Shown: piece after piece, positions 1-11,807 of the stretch
Layout of the letters: every line of letters starts with the position of its first letter
Numbering within the stretch: position 1 is the stretch's first letter
Assembly (NCBI GenBank): GCA_951799425.1
Contig: OX637394.1
Span: forward strand, 18,285,001-18,349,000
DNA: 64,000 bases
DNA from: Ilex aquifolium
Lineage: Eukaryota; Streptophyta; Magnoliopsida; Aquifoliales; Aquifoliaceae
Direction of reading: 5' to 3'
Notes under the pieces: model-generated
What the model was told of the DNA's origin: nothing
What the model saw: only the letters and a program-made list of their open reading frames with translations
The model's database searches: none
Program-made: the position numbers and the translations under genes

Positions 1-244
1 ATGAATTGAATATATATTTGGTATTGATTTCATTAATTGAACATAAATTTGGTGTTAATTTGACAAATGAATATGTATTGGATGAATTTAATGTTAATAG
101 TTGAATTTAAATGTTAATTTTATTAATTGAATGTCGATTTAGTGTTAATTCGATTTAGTGTTAATTTTGAAAAATACTTTGCATCACAAAAATATTTTTT
201 ATTTTCAAAGAAGTATATGTACCAGTAAAGGGATGGAGGGAAGA

Positions 245-300
245 TAAGTGATTTGGGCGGGAAAAGAAGAAAAAGGCGGGAATGACAAAAAAGGTGGGAA
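245..300 (-). promoter_or_regulatory. E2F-like site cluster, first copy
   Basis: GGCGGGAAAA at 256-265 reads TTTTCCCGCC on the minus strand, which fits the plant E2F consensus (TTTSSCGS). A second GGCGGGAAT lies at 275-283. The surrounding 200-335 block resembles 3815-3930, so this is one of two copies of a module. Binding is inferred only from the motif. Confidence 0.35.
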
Positions 301-2784
301 GAGAGTAGAGAGATAAGGCTATTGTGGACCTCCAAAATAAATGAATAAATAAATAACTGGATAAATAAACATTGTTATATTTCAGTGGTGTAAATGTAAT
401 TTATTAATAAATAACTGAATATTAATTTGATGAATTAAATGTTTATTAGATGAAGTTGAATTTGATTTGAAGATTTGAATGTTAATTTAGTGTAAATTTA
501 ATGAGTTGAATATTAATTGGATTATTTTATTGGATGATTTTGCATGTTAAAAGTTTATCTGGGACTATTTGAACACAAAATTAAAAATTTTAAAGATTAA
601 ATTAAAAAATTAATATTTTAAGAATCAAATTAATAAATATGGATAATTTTAGAGATGAAAGTGTAAGTCTTCATTTCTAAGCTACGACCGATCGTGGCTT
701 CCAATGGCCGGTCCTAATATGAAAAAAAAAGTTAATTACACTTTTATCCTCAAAGTTATATATATTTATGGTTCCTAAAATATTAATTTATCAATTTTAT
801 CCCAAAAATATTCAATTTTGTATTTAAATAGTCCGAGACGACTTTAAGATCCAAAATCATCCAATAAATGATTGAACTTATCAAATCGACATCAAAATAA
901 CATGTAATTTAATCCAATTAATATTATATTCACCAAATTTACATCAAATTAACATTGAATTCTTCAAATCAACATTGAATTTTACCTATTAGACAATTAA
1001 TTCATCAAATTAACATTAAAATTCAACTAATAAACATTTAATTCATCAACTTAACATTCAATTTCATCTAATTAATATTCAATTCATCAAATTAACACCA
1101 AATTAAGATTCAATTCATTCAATTTATATTCAACTTCATTCAATCAACACTTAATTTCTCAAATTAGGATCCAAACTCATCCAATAAATATTCAATTTAT
1201 TAAATCAACATCAAAGTAACATGTAATTTCATCCAATTAATACTCAATTCATCAAATTTACACCAAATTAACATTCAATTCTTCAAATCAACATTTCATT
1301 TTACCTAATAAAAATTTAATTCATTAAATTAACATTAAAATTCAACTAATAAACATTTAATTCATCAACGTAACATTCAATTTCACCCAATAAAATTTTA
1401 ATTTTTCAAATAAATAAAAAATTAACATTCAATTTCATCTAATAAACATTTAATTCATCAATTTAACATTCAATCACATCCAATTAATATTCAATTCATC
1501 AATTTAACACAAAATTAACATTCAATTCATCTAATTTATATTCAAATTCATTAAATTAACACTCTATTTATCAAATTAGCATAAAAAATCATCCAATAAA
1601 GGTTCAATTTAACAAATCAACATCAAAATAACATACAATTAAATCCATAAACATTTAATTCATCAAATCAATATCAAATTAATATTCAATTCAACAAATT
1701 AACATTCAATTTCATCTAATAACATTTAATATTTAATTCATCAAATTTATATCAAATAAACATTCAATTTCATCAAATAAACATTCAATTCATCATATTA
1801 ACACCAAATTAAAATTCAATTCATCCAATTAATATTAAATTCATTAAATTAATATTCAATTCATCAAATTAAAATACAAAATATCTAATAAAGATTTAAT
1901 TCATCAAATCAACACTAAATTAACATTCAATTTAACAAATTAACATTTCATTTCAAATAATAAACATTCAATTCATTAAATTAACATTTAAATTAACTGT
2001 TTAACATTCAATTCATCAAATTAACACCAAATTAACTTTCAATTCTTCAAATCCACATCAAACTAACATTCAATTCATCAAATTAATACAAAATTAATAT
2101 TCAATTCATTAAATTCGCATTCAATTCTACCTAATAAACATTTAATTCATCAAATTAACCTAACATTGAATTCCATCTAATAAAATTTTAATTTATCAAA
2201 TAAATACTAAATTAACATTCAATTTATACAATATATAGTCAAATTCATCCAATTTACACTCAATTCATCAAATTAACATCCAAAATCATCTGATAAAATT
2301 TAATTTATCACACCAACACCAATGTAATATAGAAATTTATCGAATAAACATTTAATTCATCAAATTAACATTCAATTTAATAAATTAACATTTCGTTTCG
2401 TATAATAAACATTCAATTCATTAAATTAACACCAAATTAACATTCAATTCATCAATTAATACCAAATTAACATTCAATTCATCAAACTAGTACCAAATTA
2501 ACATTCAATTCTTCAAATCAACATTCAATTTCATCTAATAAACATTTAATTCATCAACTTAACATTCAATCACATCTAATTAACATTCAATTCATCAAAT
2601 TAACATAAAATTAACGTTCAATTCATTTAATTTATATTCAAATTCATTAAATTAACATTCAATTCATCAAATTCAAATATAAACTCATCTACTAAAGATT
2701 TAATTCATCAAATCAATACCAAATTAACATTCAATTTAACAAATTAACATTTCATTTCGAATAATAAACATTTAATGAAACCTC

Positions 2785-3930
2785 GACCGAATTTTATTGA
2801 TTAAAAAATCAAATTACACCTAGAGGGAATATGTACCTTAGCCTCGATACACGAAATAAAATAAATAGAAGCAATGCATGCATGATACAAGAATTAAAGA
2901 AATAATAAAATTATAAAGCATGCTCCTTCTTTAATGCATGTAACCTAAAACTCAGCTCATATTAGGGATGCATTAAAAAACAGCCATGTATGCTTGATGA
3001 GCTGAGAGCAGGAGTTTGAGCTTGATGAGCTGGAAGCTTGGTCTGGAGGCTTGAGGTAGAACTGGGAGTTAAGAGTTGAACGTTTGAGCTTGGAGCCTGC
3101 TTATCAGAGAAGAAGGTGAACAGTCTATGAGATAGGGCAGCTGAACAGACGCATGAACAAAGGAGACCAAAACACAAACTCTTGCATTTTCGATGAGAGA
3201 AACAACCTCTGAGAGATCTTCTCCCTTTGACCACCTACAAAATAGCAGAGAAGATAAGATCTTGCACATGTTCAGGCGTTGGCTGCATGCCACATCAAAG
3301 AGAAACGAAAGGCTTTTATCTAGAAGCATGGTAGAAGATGAATATTGCTGAAGACCAAGAGACATGGATAGATCTTGGAGGATGCAGAGGGAATTCTTCG
3401 TGGAGTGCTGGGATATAAAGGTATATGAAAAGTCCTCTGCTTCCAAAGACGTCTGTAAGAATGGTGAAGAAATAAAAATGTTGAAGCAGGACACCCAGAG
3501 AAAGCATTTAAAGAGAAGACAAGAACAGTAAATGGGTCTAGATTTCTTCTCCATATCCAATGCATCAAATAAAGAAAGGGTCTGATTCTGGGTAATCATG
3601 CCCAGAAACTGAAGAGAATTCTCAGAAATTCCAAGGCAGCATAGAAATTGAAAGTACCGGCAGTCGAAGCAGAAACAAATCTGAAATCTGGATTCAGCAA
3701 TAGACAACAACGCAATCGAAACAGATAACCTAAGGTGGAATCTGAAAAGACGGAGTCTGTAATGGAGTTTCACGTCGCAGACTCAACAGGGAAGGCAATA
3801 ACCACAGTGAAAGAGATGGAGGGATGGCAAGACCAGTAACCAGTCGTTTAGGCGGGAAGTGGATAGGCGGGAAAATGGGTAGAGGGAGAAGATAAGGTTT
3901 TTGTGATTTGTGAACCAATATTCACAAGAA
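2785..3930 (-). other. Possible minus-strand transcription unit, function unknown
   Basis: This is a less AT-rich island within the repeat field. Read on the minus strand it has GC-rich E2F-like sites near its start (3851-3875), a 234-codon open frame at 3069-3773, overlapping shorter open frames, and an AATAAA signal at 2793-2798 near its far end. The open frame has no domain I recognise and a Cys/Phe/Ser-rich composition, so it may be an untranslated or chance frame. The unit could be a fragment of a host gene captured by a transposon or a non-coding transcript. Confidence 0.3.
3845..3880 (-). promoter_or_regulatory. E2F-like site pair, second copy
   Basis: GGCGGGAAGT at 3851-3860 and GGCGGGAAAA at 3866-3875 give, on the minus strand, CTTCCCGCC and TTTTCCCGCC. 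They sit just upstream of the minus-strand open frame at 3069-3773. The second is an exact copy of the best site in the 256-265 module. Confidence 0.4.
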
Positions 3931-5440
3931 ATAAAATAGCACCAAATTAATATAAATTGTATGAATTGAATATATATTTGTTATTGATTTCATCAATTGA
4001 ACAAAAATTTGGGGTTAATTTGACGAATGAATATGTATTGGATGAATTTAATGTTTATAATTGAATTTAAATGTTAATTTTATTAATTGAATGTTTATTA
4101 GATGAAATGTAATGTTAATTTAGAGTTGAGTTAATGAATTAAATGTTTATTTGATTAATTTTCATATTACTTTGGTTTGGTGTTGATTTGATAAATTAAT
4201 TTTTTTTTTGGATTATTTTGGATGTTAATTTTGATAAATTGAGTGGTAATTGAATGAATTGAATGTCGATTTAGTATTAATTTGATGAATCGAATATTAA
4301 TTGGATGAATTAAATGTTAACTTGATATTAATTTGATGAATTAAATTTTAATTTCACGAGATTGAATGTTAATTTAATTGTGTTGGGTTAGATTAGGAAC
4401 AAAATAAAAATAGTGTTATAGTTTAGGGGTGTAAAGATAATTTAAACTAAGACCGGTCCTGGGAATGTGGACCGATCGTGTGTATAATTACACTTACTTC
4501 TCCTATCATATTACACTTTTATCCCTTTGATATTATACTTTTAACCTTTTAATATTATAATTCATCAAATTAACATCCAAACTCATCCAATAAATACTCA
4601 ATTTGTTAAATCAACAAGTAACATGCAATTAATGCTCAATTCATCAAATTTACACCAAATTAACATTCAATTCTTCAAATCAACATTTAATTTTACCTAA
4701 TAAACATTTAATTCATCAACGTAACATTCAATCTCATCCAATTTATATTCAAATTCATTCGAGTAACATTCAATTCATAAAATTAACATAAAAAATCCTC
4801 AATTTAACAAATTAACACCAGAGTAACGTGAAATTTCATCCGTTTAATTTTTCAAATAAATAACAAATTAAAATTCAGTTCTTCAAATCAACATTCAATT
4901 TCATCTAATAAATATTTAATTCATCAACTTAACATTCAATCACATCCAATTAATATTCAATTCATCAAATTAACATAAAATTAAAATTCAATTCATTTAA
5001 TTTATATTCAAGTGCATTAAATTAATACTCAATTTATCAAATTACCATCCAAAATTTTATTAATTGAATGTTTATTAGATGAAATGTAATGTTAATTTAG
5101 AGTTGAGTTGATGAATTAAATCTTTATTTGATCAATTTTCATATTACTTTGGTTTGGTGTTGATTTGATAAATTAAATTTTTTTTGGATTATTTTGGATG
5201 TTAATTTTAATAAATTGAGTGGTAATTGGATGAATTGAATGTCGATTTAGTATTAATTTGATGAATAGAATATTAATTAGATGAGCTCAACATAATTTGA
5301 TATTTATCTGATGAATTAAATATAAATTTCACGAAATTGAATGTTAATTTAATTTTGTTGGGTTAGATTGAGAACAAAATAAAAATAGTGTTATAGTTTA
5401 GGGGTGTAAATATAATTTAAACTAAGACCGGTCCTAGGAA

Positions 5441-8052
5441 TGGTGGGGAGAGGTTCCAACTTTTTGGGTAGGGTTTTAATTTTTTTTGGGTAAGGGTTCC
5501 AACTTTTATAGTTAATAGTTTCAACTCTTTTGGGTAAGAGTTTCAACTTTTATGGGTAATAGTTCCAACTCTTTTGGGTAGGGGTTCCAACTCTTCGGGG
5601 GAGGGGTTCCGACATTTTTGGGTAAGGGTTTCAACTTTTATGGGTGGGGGTTTCAACTTTTTTGGGTAGGGGTTCCAACTTTTATGGGTGGGGGTTTCAA
5701 CTTATTTGGAGAAGGGTTTCAACTTTTATGGGTTATAGTTCCAACTCTTTTGGTAGGGGTTCCAACTCTTGAGGAGAGGGGTTCCAACATTTTTGGGTAC
5801 GGGTTCCAACTTTTATGGGTGGGGGTTTCAAATTTTTTGGGTAGGGGTTCCAACTCTTGAGGGGAGGGGTTCCAACATTTTTGGGTAAGGGTTCCAACTT
5901 TTATGGGTGGGGGTTTCAACTTTTTTGGGTAGGGGTTCCAACTCTTAGGGGAGGGGTTCCAACTTTTTTGGGTAGGGGTTTCAACATTTTTGGATAATGG
6001 TTCCAACTTTTATGGGTGGGGGTTTCAACTTTTTTGGGTAGGGGTTTCAACATTTTTGGGTAAGGGTTCTAACTTTTATGGGTGGGGGTTTCAACTTTTT
6101 TGGGTAGGGGTTCCAACTCTTAGGGGAGGGGTTCCAACTTTTTTGGGTAGGGGTTTCAACATTTTTGGGTAAGGGTTCCAACTTTTATGGGTGAGAGTTT
6201 CAACTTTTTTGGGTAGGGGTTTCAACATTTTTGGGTAAGGGTTCCAACTTTTATGGGTGGGGGTTTCAACTTTTTTGGGTAGGGGTTCCAACTCTTAGGG
6301 GAGGGGTTCCAACTTTTATGGGTGGGGGTTTCAACTTTTTTGGGTAGGGGTTCCAACTTTTATGGGTGGGGGTTTCAACTTATTTGGAGAAGGGTTTCAA
6401 CTTTTATGGGTTATAGTTCCAACTCTTTTGGTAGGGGTTCCAACATTTTTGGGTACGGGTTCCAACTTTTATGGGTGGGGGTTTCAACTTTTTTGGGTAA
6501 TGGTTCCAACTCTTGAGGGGAAGGGTTCCAACATTTTTGGGTAAGGGTTCCAACTTTTATGGGTGGGGGTTTCAACTTTTTTGGGTAGGGGTTCCAACTC
6601 TTAGGGGAGGGGTTCCAACTTTTTTGGGTAGGGGTTTCAACATTTTTGAGTAAGGGTTCCAATTTTTATGGGTGGGGGTTTCAACTTTTTTGGGTAGGGG
6701 TTTCAACATTTTTGGGTAAGGATTCCAACTTTTATGGGTGGGGGTTTCAACTTTTTTGGGTAGGGGTTCCAACTCTTAGGGGAGGGGTTCCAACTTTTTT
6801 GGGTAGGGGTTTCAACATTTTTGGGTAAGGGTTCCAACTTTTATGGGTGGGGGTTTCAACTTTTTTGGGTAGGGGTTTCAACATTTTTGGGTAAGGGTTC
6901 CAACTTTTATGGGTGGGGGTTTCAACTTTTTTGGGTAGGGGTTCCAACTCTTAGGGGAGGGGTTCTAACTTTTATGGGTGGGGGTTTCAACTTTTTTGGG
7001 TAGGGGTTCCAACTTTTATGGGTGGGGGTTTCAACTTATTTGGAGAAGGGTTTCAACTTTTATGGGTTATAGTTCCAACTCTTTTGGTAGGGGTTCCAAC
7101 TCTTGAGGGGAGGGGTTCCAACATTTTTGGGTACGGGTTCCAACTTTTGTGGGTGGAGGTTTCAACTTTTTTGGGTAGTGGTTCCAACTCTTGAGAGGAG
7201 GGGTTCCAACATTTTTGGGTACGGGTTCCAACTTTTATGGGTGGGGGTTTCAACTTTTTTGGGTAGTGGTTCCAACTCTTGAGGGGAGGGGTTCCAACAT
7301 TTTTGGGTAAGGGTTCCAACTTTTATGGGTGGGAGTTTCAACTTTTTTGGGTAGGGGTTCCAACTCTTAGGGGAGGGGTTCCAACATTTTTGGGTAATGG
7401 TTCCAACTTTTATGGGTGGGGGTTTCAACTTTTTTGGGTAGGGGTTCCAACTCTTAGGGGAGGGGTTCCAACTTTTTTGGGTAGGGGTTTCAACATTTTT
7501 GTATAAGGGTTCCAACTTTTATGGGTGGGGGTTTCAACTTTTTTGGGTAGGGGTTTCAACATTTTTGGGTAAGGGTTCCAACTTTTATGGGTGGGGTTCA
7601 ACTTTTTTGGGTAGGGGTTCCAACTCTTAGGGGAGGGGTTCCAACTTTTTTTGGTAGGGGTTTCAACATTTTTGGGTAAGGGTTCCAACTTTTATGGGTG
7701 GGGGTTTCAACTTTTTTGGGTAGGGGTTTCAACATTTTTGGGTAAGGGTTCCAACTTTTATGGGTGGGGGTTTCAACTTTTTTGGGTAAGGGTTCCAACT
7801 CTTAGGGGAGGGGTTCCAGCTTTTATGGGTGGGGGTTTCAACTTATTTGGAGAAGGGTTTCAACTTTTATGGGTTATAGTTCCAACTCTTTTGGTAGGGG
7901 TTCCAACTCTTGAGGGGAGGGGTTCCAACATTTTTGGGTACGGGTTCCAACTTTTATGGGTGGGGGTTTCAACTTTTTTGGGTAGGGGTTCCAACTCTTG
8001 GGGGAGAGGATCCAACTTTTGTGGGAGGGGTTCCAACTGTTTGGGGGGGGGG
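5441..8052. repeat. G-rich 22-bp minisatellite with 175-bp higher-order repeat
   Basis: About 118 tandem units of 21-22 bp alternate GGTTCCAAC or GGTTTCAAC with a T-run and a G-run such as TTTTTTGGGTAGGGG. Variants (TTTTATGGGTGGGG, TCTTAGGGGAGGGG, ATTTTTGGGTAAGGG) recur in fixed order, giving a higher-order period of 175 bp (seven 22-mers plus one 21-mer), clear between 6570 and 6950. Stop codons are rare, so long artefactual frames appear on both strands. The array ends in a G homopolymer at about 8043. Regular G-runs could favour G-quadruplex formation. Confidence 0.95.
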
Positions 8053-8217
8053 GGGTAAGGGTTATTACCGGTTTAGCAGGTAACCGGTATCCACTTTCTA
8101 GGCAACCGGTATTCCTTTAAAAAGTGATCAATGACTACAAAAATAGGAAAATTCCATCAAAGGTCCAAAATGAACCTCGGTACGGTACCGAAAAGGTAAA
8201 TTCGATATTGTAGCCTG
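8053..8217. other. Intergenic, no gene seen
   Basis: Short spacer between the minisatellite and duplication unit A. It contains three AACCGGTAT-like words (8065-8115) but nothing codes. Confidence 0.6.
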
Positions 8218-9207
8218 ACCCATCACATTAATTCAATGTCTGCGTCAATGTGGAAGCGTATTAATTAAATTGAGCACGTGGTAGATAGTGGTGTTAGACC
8301 TAACAGGAAAATAAGTTGACTGACCACACCAAGCCCGCTAACCAATGTCGTCGATTTCAAATAAATTCATTCAATATTTATTAATATCTTTCTCAAAATT
8401 ATTCATATTACACCGTGTCTTCAAATACGAGTTATTTATAATATAATATATAACATAGGATTTGACTACGGTATGAAAAAAAAAATTATCATACTCTTGG
8501 AATTTATTATTTTAATAGATATTTTTATAATTTTGTGGGTCATTTTATAACAAAAAAATTTATCACTTTTATAGATGATTTATCACTTTTGTGGGTGTTT
8601 TTATCACTGTTGTGCATATTTTTACCCCTGTTGTAGTAACTATTTTTACCACTTTTTTCGGTACCAAAAAAAACCCACTGTTGTGGGTTATTTAATTTAT
8701 CACATTTTGTGGATATTTTTACCATTGTTATGAATATTTTTACCACGGTCATAATAACTATTTTTACCATTTTTTTAGTACAACAACAATGATAAAAAAA
8801 CACTCACAAATGTAGTAAATATCGATATAGTACTGAAAAAAAAAATTCCAACACCTAGGAGTTTAAATTTTATTTCCATTTATTTTTTTCACTCATCTTT
8901 ATCACATCACTAATTTTTCTTACAAGTTGAATTATTTAATTTTTGATTAATTTGTGACTCAATATAATTTTTATTTCAGACATTATTTATATACAATTGT
9001 GTACACGTGTTGCTATTTTTTTAAGGTCACGTAGTTTGAAAATTTTTTGTTGATTTTCTTTAAAAAAAAAAATGTGTAGAAATTATTAATTTTAAATCAT
9101 GTAATTAAAAAAGGGAAGAAAAAAATTATTATTTGATATAATAATATCAATTTTTTAAACGCTTGAATTTTATGTTGTATCATGCCTTAAGACACGAGTT
9201 ATGATTC

Positions 9208-9221
9208 ATATATATATATAT
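9208..9221. repeat. (AT)7 microsatellite, unit A
   Basis: Seven AT repeats. The orthologous tract in unit B (30443-30494) has 26, a clear length difference between otherwise near-identical copies. Confidence 0.9.
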
Positions 9222-9493
9222 TTATTTATTTATTTATATTGATTGAGAGATTGAAGGAATTGAAAAAATTAGAGTGAGTTTAACACATTATGTGACAGTG
9301 TTATGTGGTGTATACACTCAATAATAAATTATCACACAAGACAATTTGTGGAATAAACAAGTTAACTTTTTCAAACAAAAGTCTAACAAGGTAATAGGTG
9401 AGATTCATTCATTAGACATGTATATTTTCTTTGTTGGTGATGTGCCATGTGATATGTTAAACTCATAGAGAATGAGTAAGGCTTGATACCTTA

Positions 9494-9880
9494 GAGCATC
9501 TCCAACAATAAAATATATTTTATCTACTCAAAAAGTAATATTTTCTATTTTAACTACTCACTTTTTCAATAAACACTCCAACAGATTTTCTATATTTTTA
9601 ACTACTCCTTTTAAATATTATTTCTCATTCCTTTTGTATTATTTTTTTTGGAAATAGTAAAAGGAAAAAAGAGAGAGAATGGAAGAAAGGAGAGGAAGAG
9701 AGAGAAAATAATATAAATTATCTTTACAAGTTGCTACAGTGATACTCTAAATATAGAGTATCACTGTAGCAAAAATCTATTTTACAGTATGTGAACATAA
9801 TCTGTTGGAGCATGATTTTTGGCTTTGATTAGCTAAATTTTAACTATTTTGGTCATTTGAAACATCTGTTGAAGATGCTC
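9494..9880. mobile_element. PIF/Harbinger-type MITE (unit A copy)
   Basis: Terminal inverted repeats GAGCATCTCCAACA (left) and its near complement TGTTGAAGATGCTC (right) are flanked by the 3-bp TSD TTA (9491-9493 and 9881-9883), as expected for Harbinger/Tourist elements. There is no coding capacity. It holds a perfect 19-bp-stem hairpin at 9731-9772. The same insertion is in unit B, so it predates the duplication. Confidence 0.85.
9731..9772. repeat. Perfect inverted repeat inside MITE
   Basis: A 19-bp stem (9731-9749 with 9754-9772) around an AATA loop. Identical at 31018-31059 in unit B. If transcribed it would fold into a short hairpin RNA. Confidence 0.9.
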
Positions 9881-11113
9881 TTAGCGAAAACTATAATGTT
9901 TAATAGAAAAGTCATATTCAAAAAAGTCTAAACTAGAATTCAAAAAGTTATGAGAGCTCATAAAAAAATGTAATCGATCATTAAAAATATATAACTTTTA
10001 AAGGCTAAGATACCCTATATAGAAAAGTTAAAAATGGTTTGGATAATTCATGACCAATTATAAAATTTAATGGTTATATATAATTTTTTTGAGGATTTAA
10101 AATAGTTTTTATTTTTTAAGATATAATGGATATATCACGAAAATATATGGGCAAAGAATAAAGAAAATGATTTCAAATATATTTTATTTATCTTTAAATC
10201 CATTTCAAATATATGTTATTTATACCAAACACAAAAGAATTAATCATTTTTATTTTTCATCTTTCCTACCAAGCATAAAAAAAAGAAGGGCGGATTCTTC
10301 TATTGAAAGATATAAAATGTATTACTCATACTTTTCATCATTTCATATTTTCAAAAATCTTTCTAAAGTTCTTTGATCTCTCTCTCTTAATGCTAATAAT
10401 TTGTATATATTGTGGACAACTACAGTACTTAAACTGAATTTATTAACTTAATTAGTTAATAATCTAATCCATTGTTGCTCTTGGATCGGTAATGTTTCCA
10501 ACTAATATTGAAATCTATGATCAATTCAACTAATATATCTATTTAGAAAAGCATATTCAATAACATTTTTGAAATGTGAAAATTAATAAAAAATAATTAT
10601 AATTGTATTGAATAAAGGTATTACTACTCAATATTTATTTATTTTATCTATTATATTAGTTTAATATTTTGACTTGTTTAAGTTAAAATTTGTCCTCTGC
10701 CCCTGGTCATGAACCACTTTTGCTTTTTTAGCAGATAAGTTAGGTCACTCATATTTTAATATGAAATTTGTTTGATAAACTTTGTCATTATTGTATTAGA
10801 TTTGTTAGCGTATAATTAGTAGAGACTAAGCCACAAGGTCAATGAAGAGAAGAAGATTATTATTTAAAATAAATAAATGAGTATTGTGTTGTCATTATAA
10901 ATTATTTTTTTAATAATTTTGAGAGATTATTTATAATTTTTGTAGTGACTTGTAATTCATTCTATATAAATTATCACAAAAATCATAAATTAACATAAAC
11001 ATGTTGTAACACTAATATTAAAAATTATAAGATGACTAAAAATAATAAAGTTTTTTATTTACAAATAAATGAAAAAAAATCGTATTTTAATGTAAAAAAC
11101 TTATAAAATTTAA

Positions 11114-11428
11114 GGGTTAATAGTATTTTTAGTTTTTACAATATATATTTTTTGTCAGTTTAGCACTCATTGTATTCATTTTTTTTAAGTTGATCAGTAA
11201 AGTATTTAATTCATATCACTTTGATCCCTATATAGACGGACCATTAATTTTTCTGACGGAAGTGACCCCAGTCATTTTTTTAGATAGTATCACGTGTTCA
11301 ATACGTGATTATTCCGTAAAAAATTTAATAGTCCATCTATATAAGAATTAAAATAATACGAATTAAATATTTTAGAGATTAAATTGATATAATAAAAATT
11401 AAAGTGATAAAAAATACATCTTTTACCC
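11114..11428. mobile_element. MULE-type MITE (unit A copy)
   Basis: A 315-bp non-coding element starts GGGTTAATAGTATTTTTAG and ends with a related inverted terminus (...TACATCTTTTACCC). It is flanked by a perfect 9-bp TSD AAAATTTAA (11105-11113 and 11429-11437). A 9-bp TSD with long imperfect terminal repeats fits the Mutator-like superfamily. The orthologous copy in unit B is 32405-32723. Confidence 0.8.
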
Positions 11429-11525
11429 AAAATTTAACGTCATTTTTTTATCCTTACCTTGGTCTTTTCTAGGGCTGTTAAACAAGTCAAGCTTGAATAT
11501 TTTTTTAGACTCGTTTACGTGTAAA

Positions 11526-11774
11526 TCTATATAATAAAGTAGCTAGATTTCTTTGTCTTTAGCTTTTCGCGGCTCAGATCATTTTTAAGTTTTTGATCCA
11601 ACGATTCTAATTAATCTACATTCCTACAGGACTCTACTACATTCATTTTATCTCTCCTCATCCTCATTCAAACAATTGGAGAGATATCTACATCCTTACA
11701 GGACTCTACTACATTCTTTTTTATCTCTCCTCATTTCCATTCAAACCATGGGAGAGATTGACTTGGACGGTTAT

Positions 11775-11807
<33 letters not shown>

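Larger units (their letters stand above)
1..5440. repeat. AT-rich degenerate short-period repeat field
   Basis: Most of this stretch is built from variants of a roughly 20-bp AT motif resembling AACATTCAATTCATCAAATT. It is strand-asymmetric: 860-2780 and about 4560-5050 carry the G-poor orientation on the plus strand, while 1-560, 3961-4400 and 5050-5430 carry the complement. Positions 1-140 are near copies of 3961-4100, and 4080-4455 is repeated almost base for base at 5050-5435. No convincing coding sequence is seen outside the 2.8-3.9 kb module. The origin is probably an old satellite-like or transposon-internal repeat; the family is not recognised. Confidence 0.8.

Noticed and set aside
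860..2780. Regularly spaced short repeats, considered as a CRISPR-like array
   Set aside because: Repeats are degenerate, contiguous and lack unique spacers; the context is a plant genome.
5618..8058. Many 60-135 residue open frames on both strands
   Set aside because: All are translations of the 22-bp minisatellite, which lacks stop codons by composition; no start context, codon bias or promoter.
9160..9200. Possible Helitron 3' end (hairpin-like word before GAGTTATGA)
   Set aside because: No CTRR terminus after the hairpin and no 5' partner.
10167..10376. 69-residue frame repeated at 31457-31666
   Set aside because: Conserved only because both lie in the recent segmental duplication; very AT-rich, no domain or promoter evidence.
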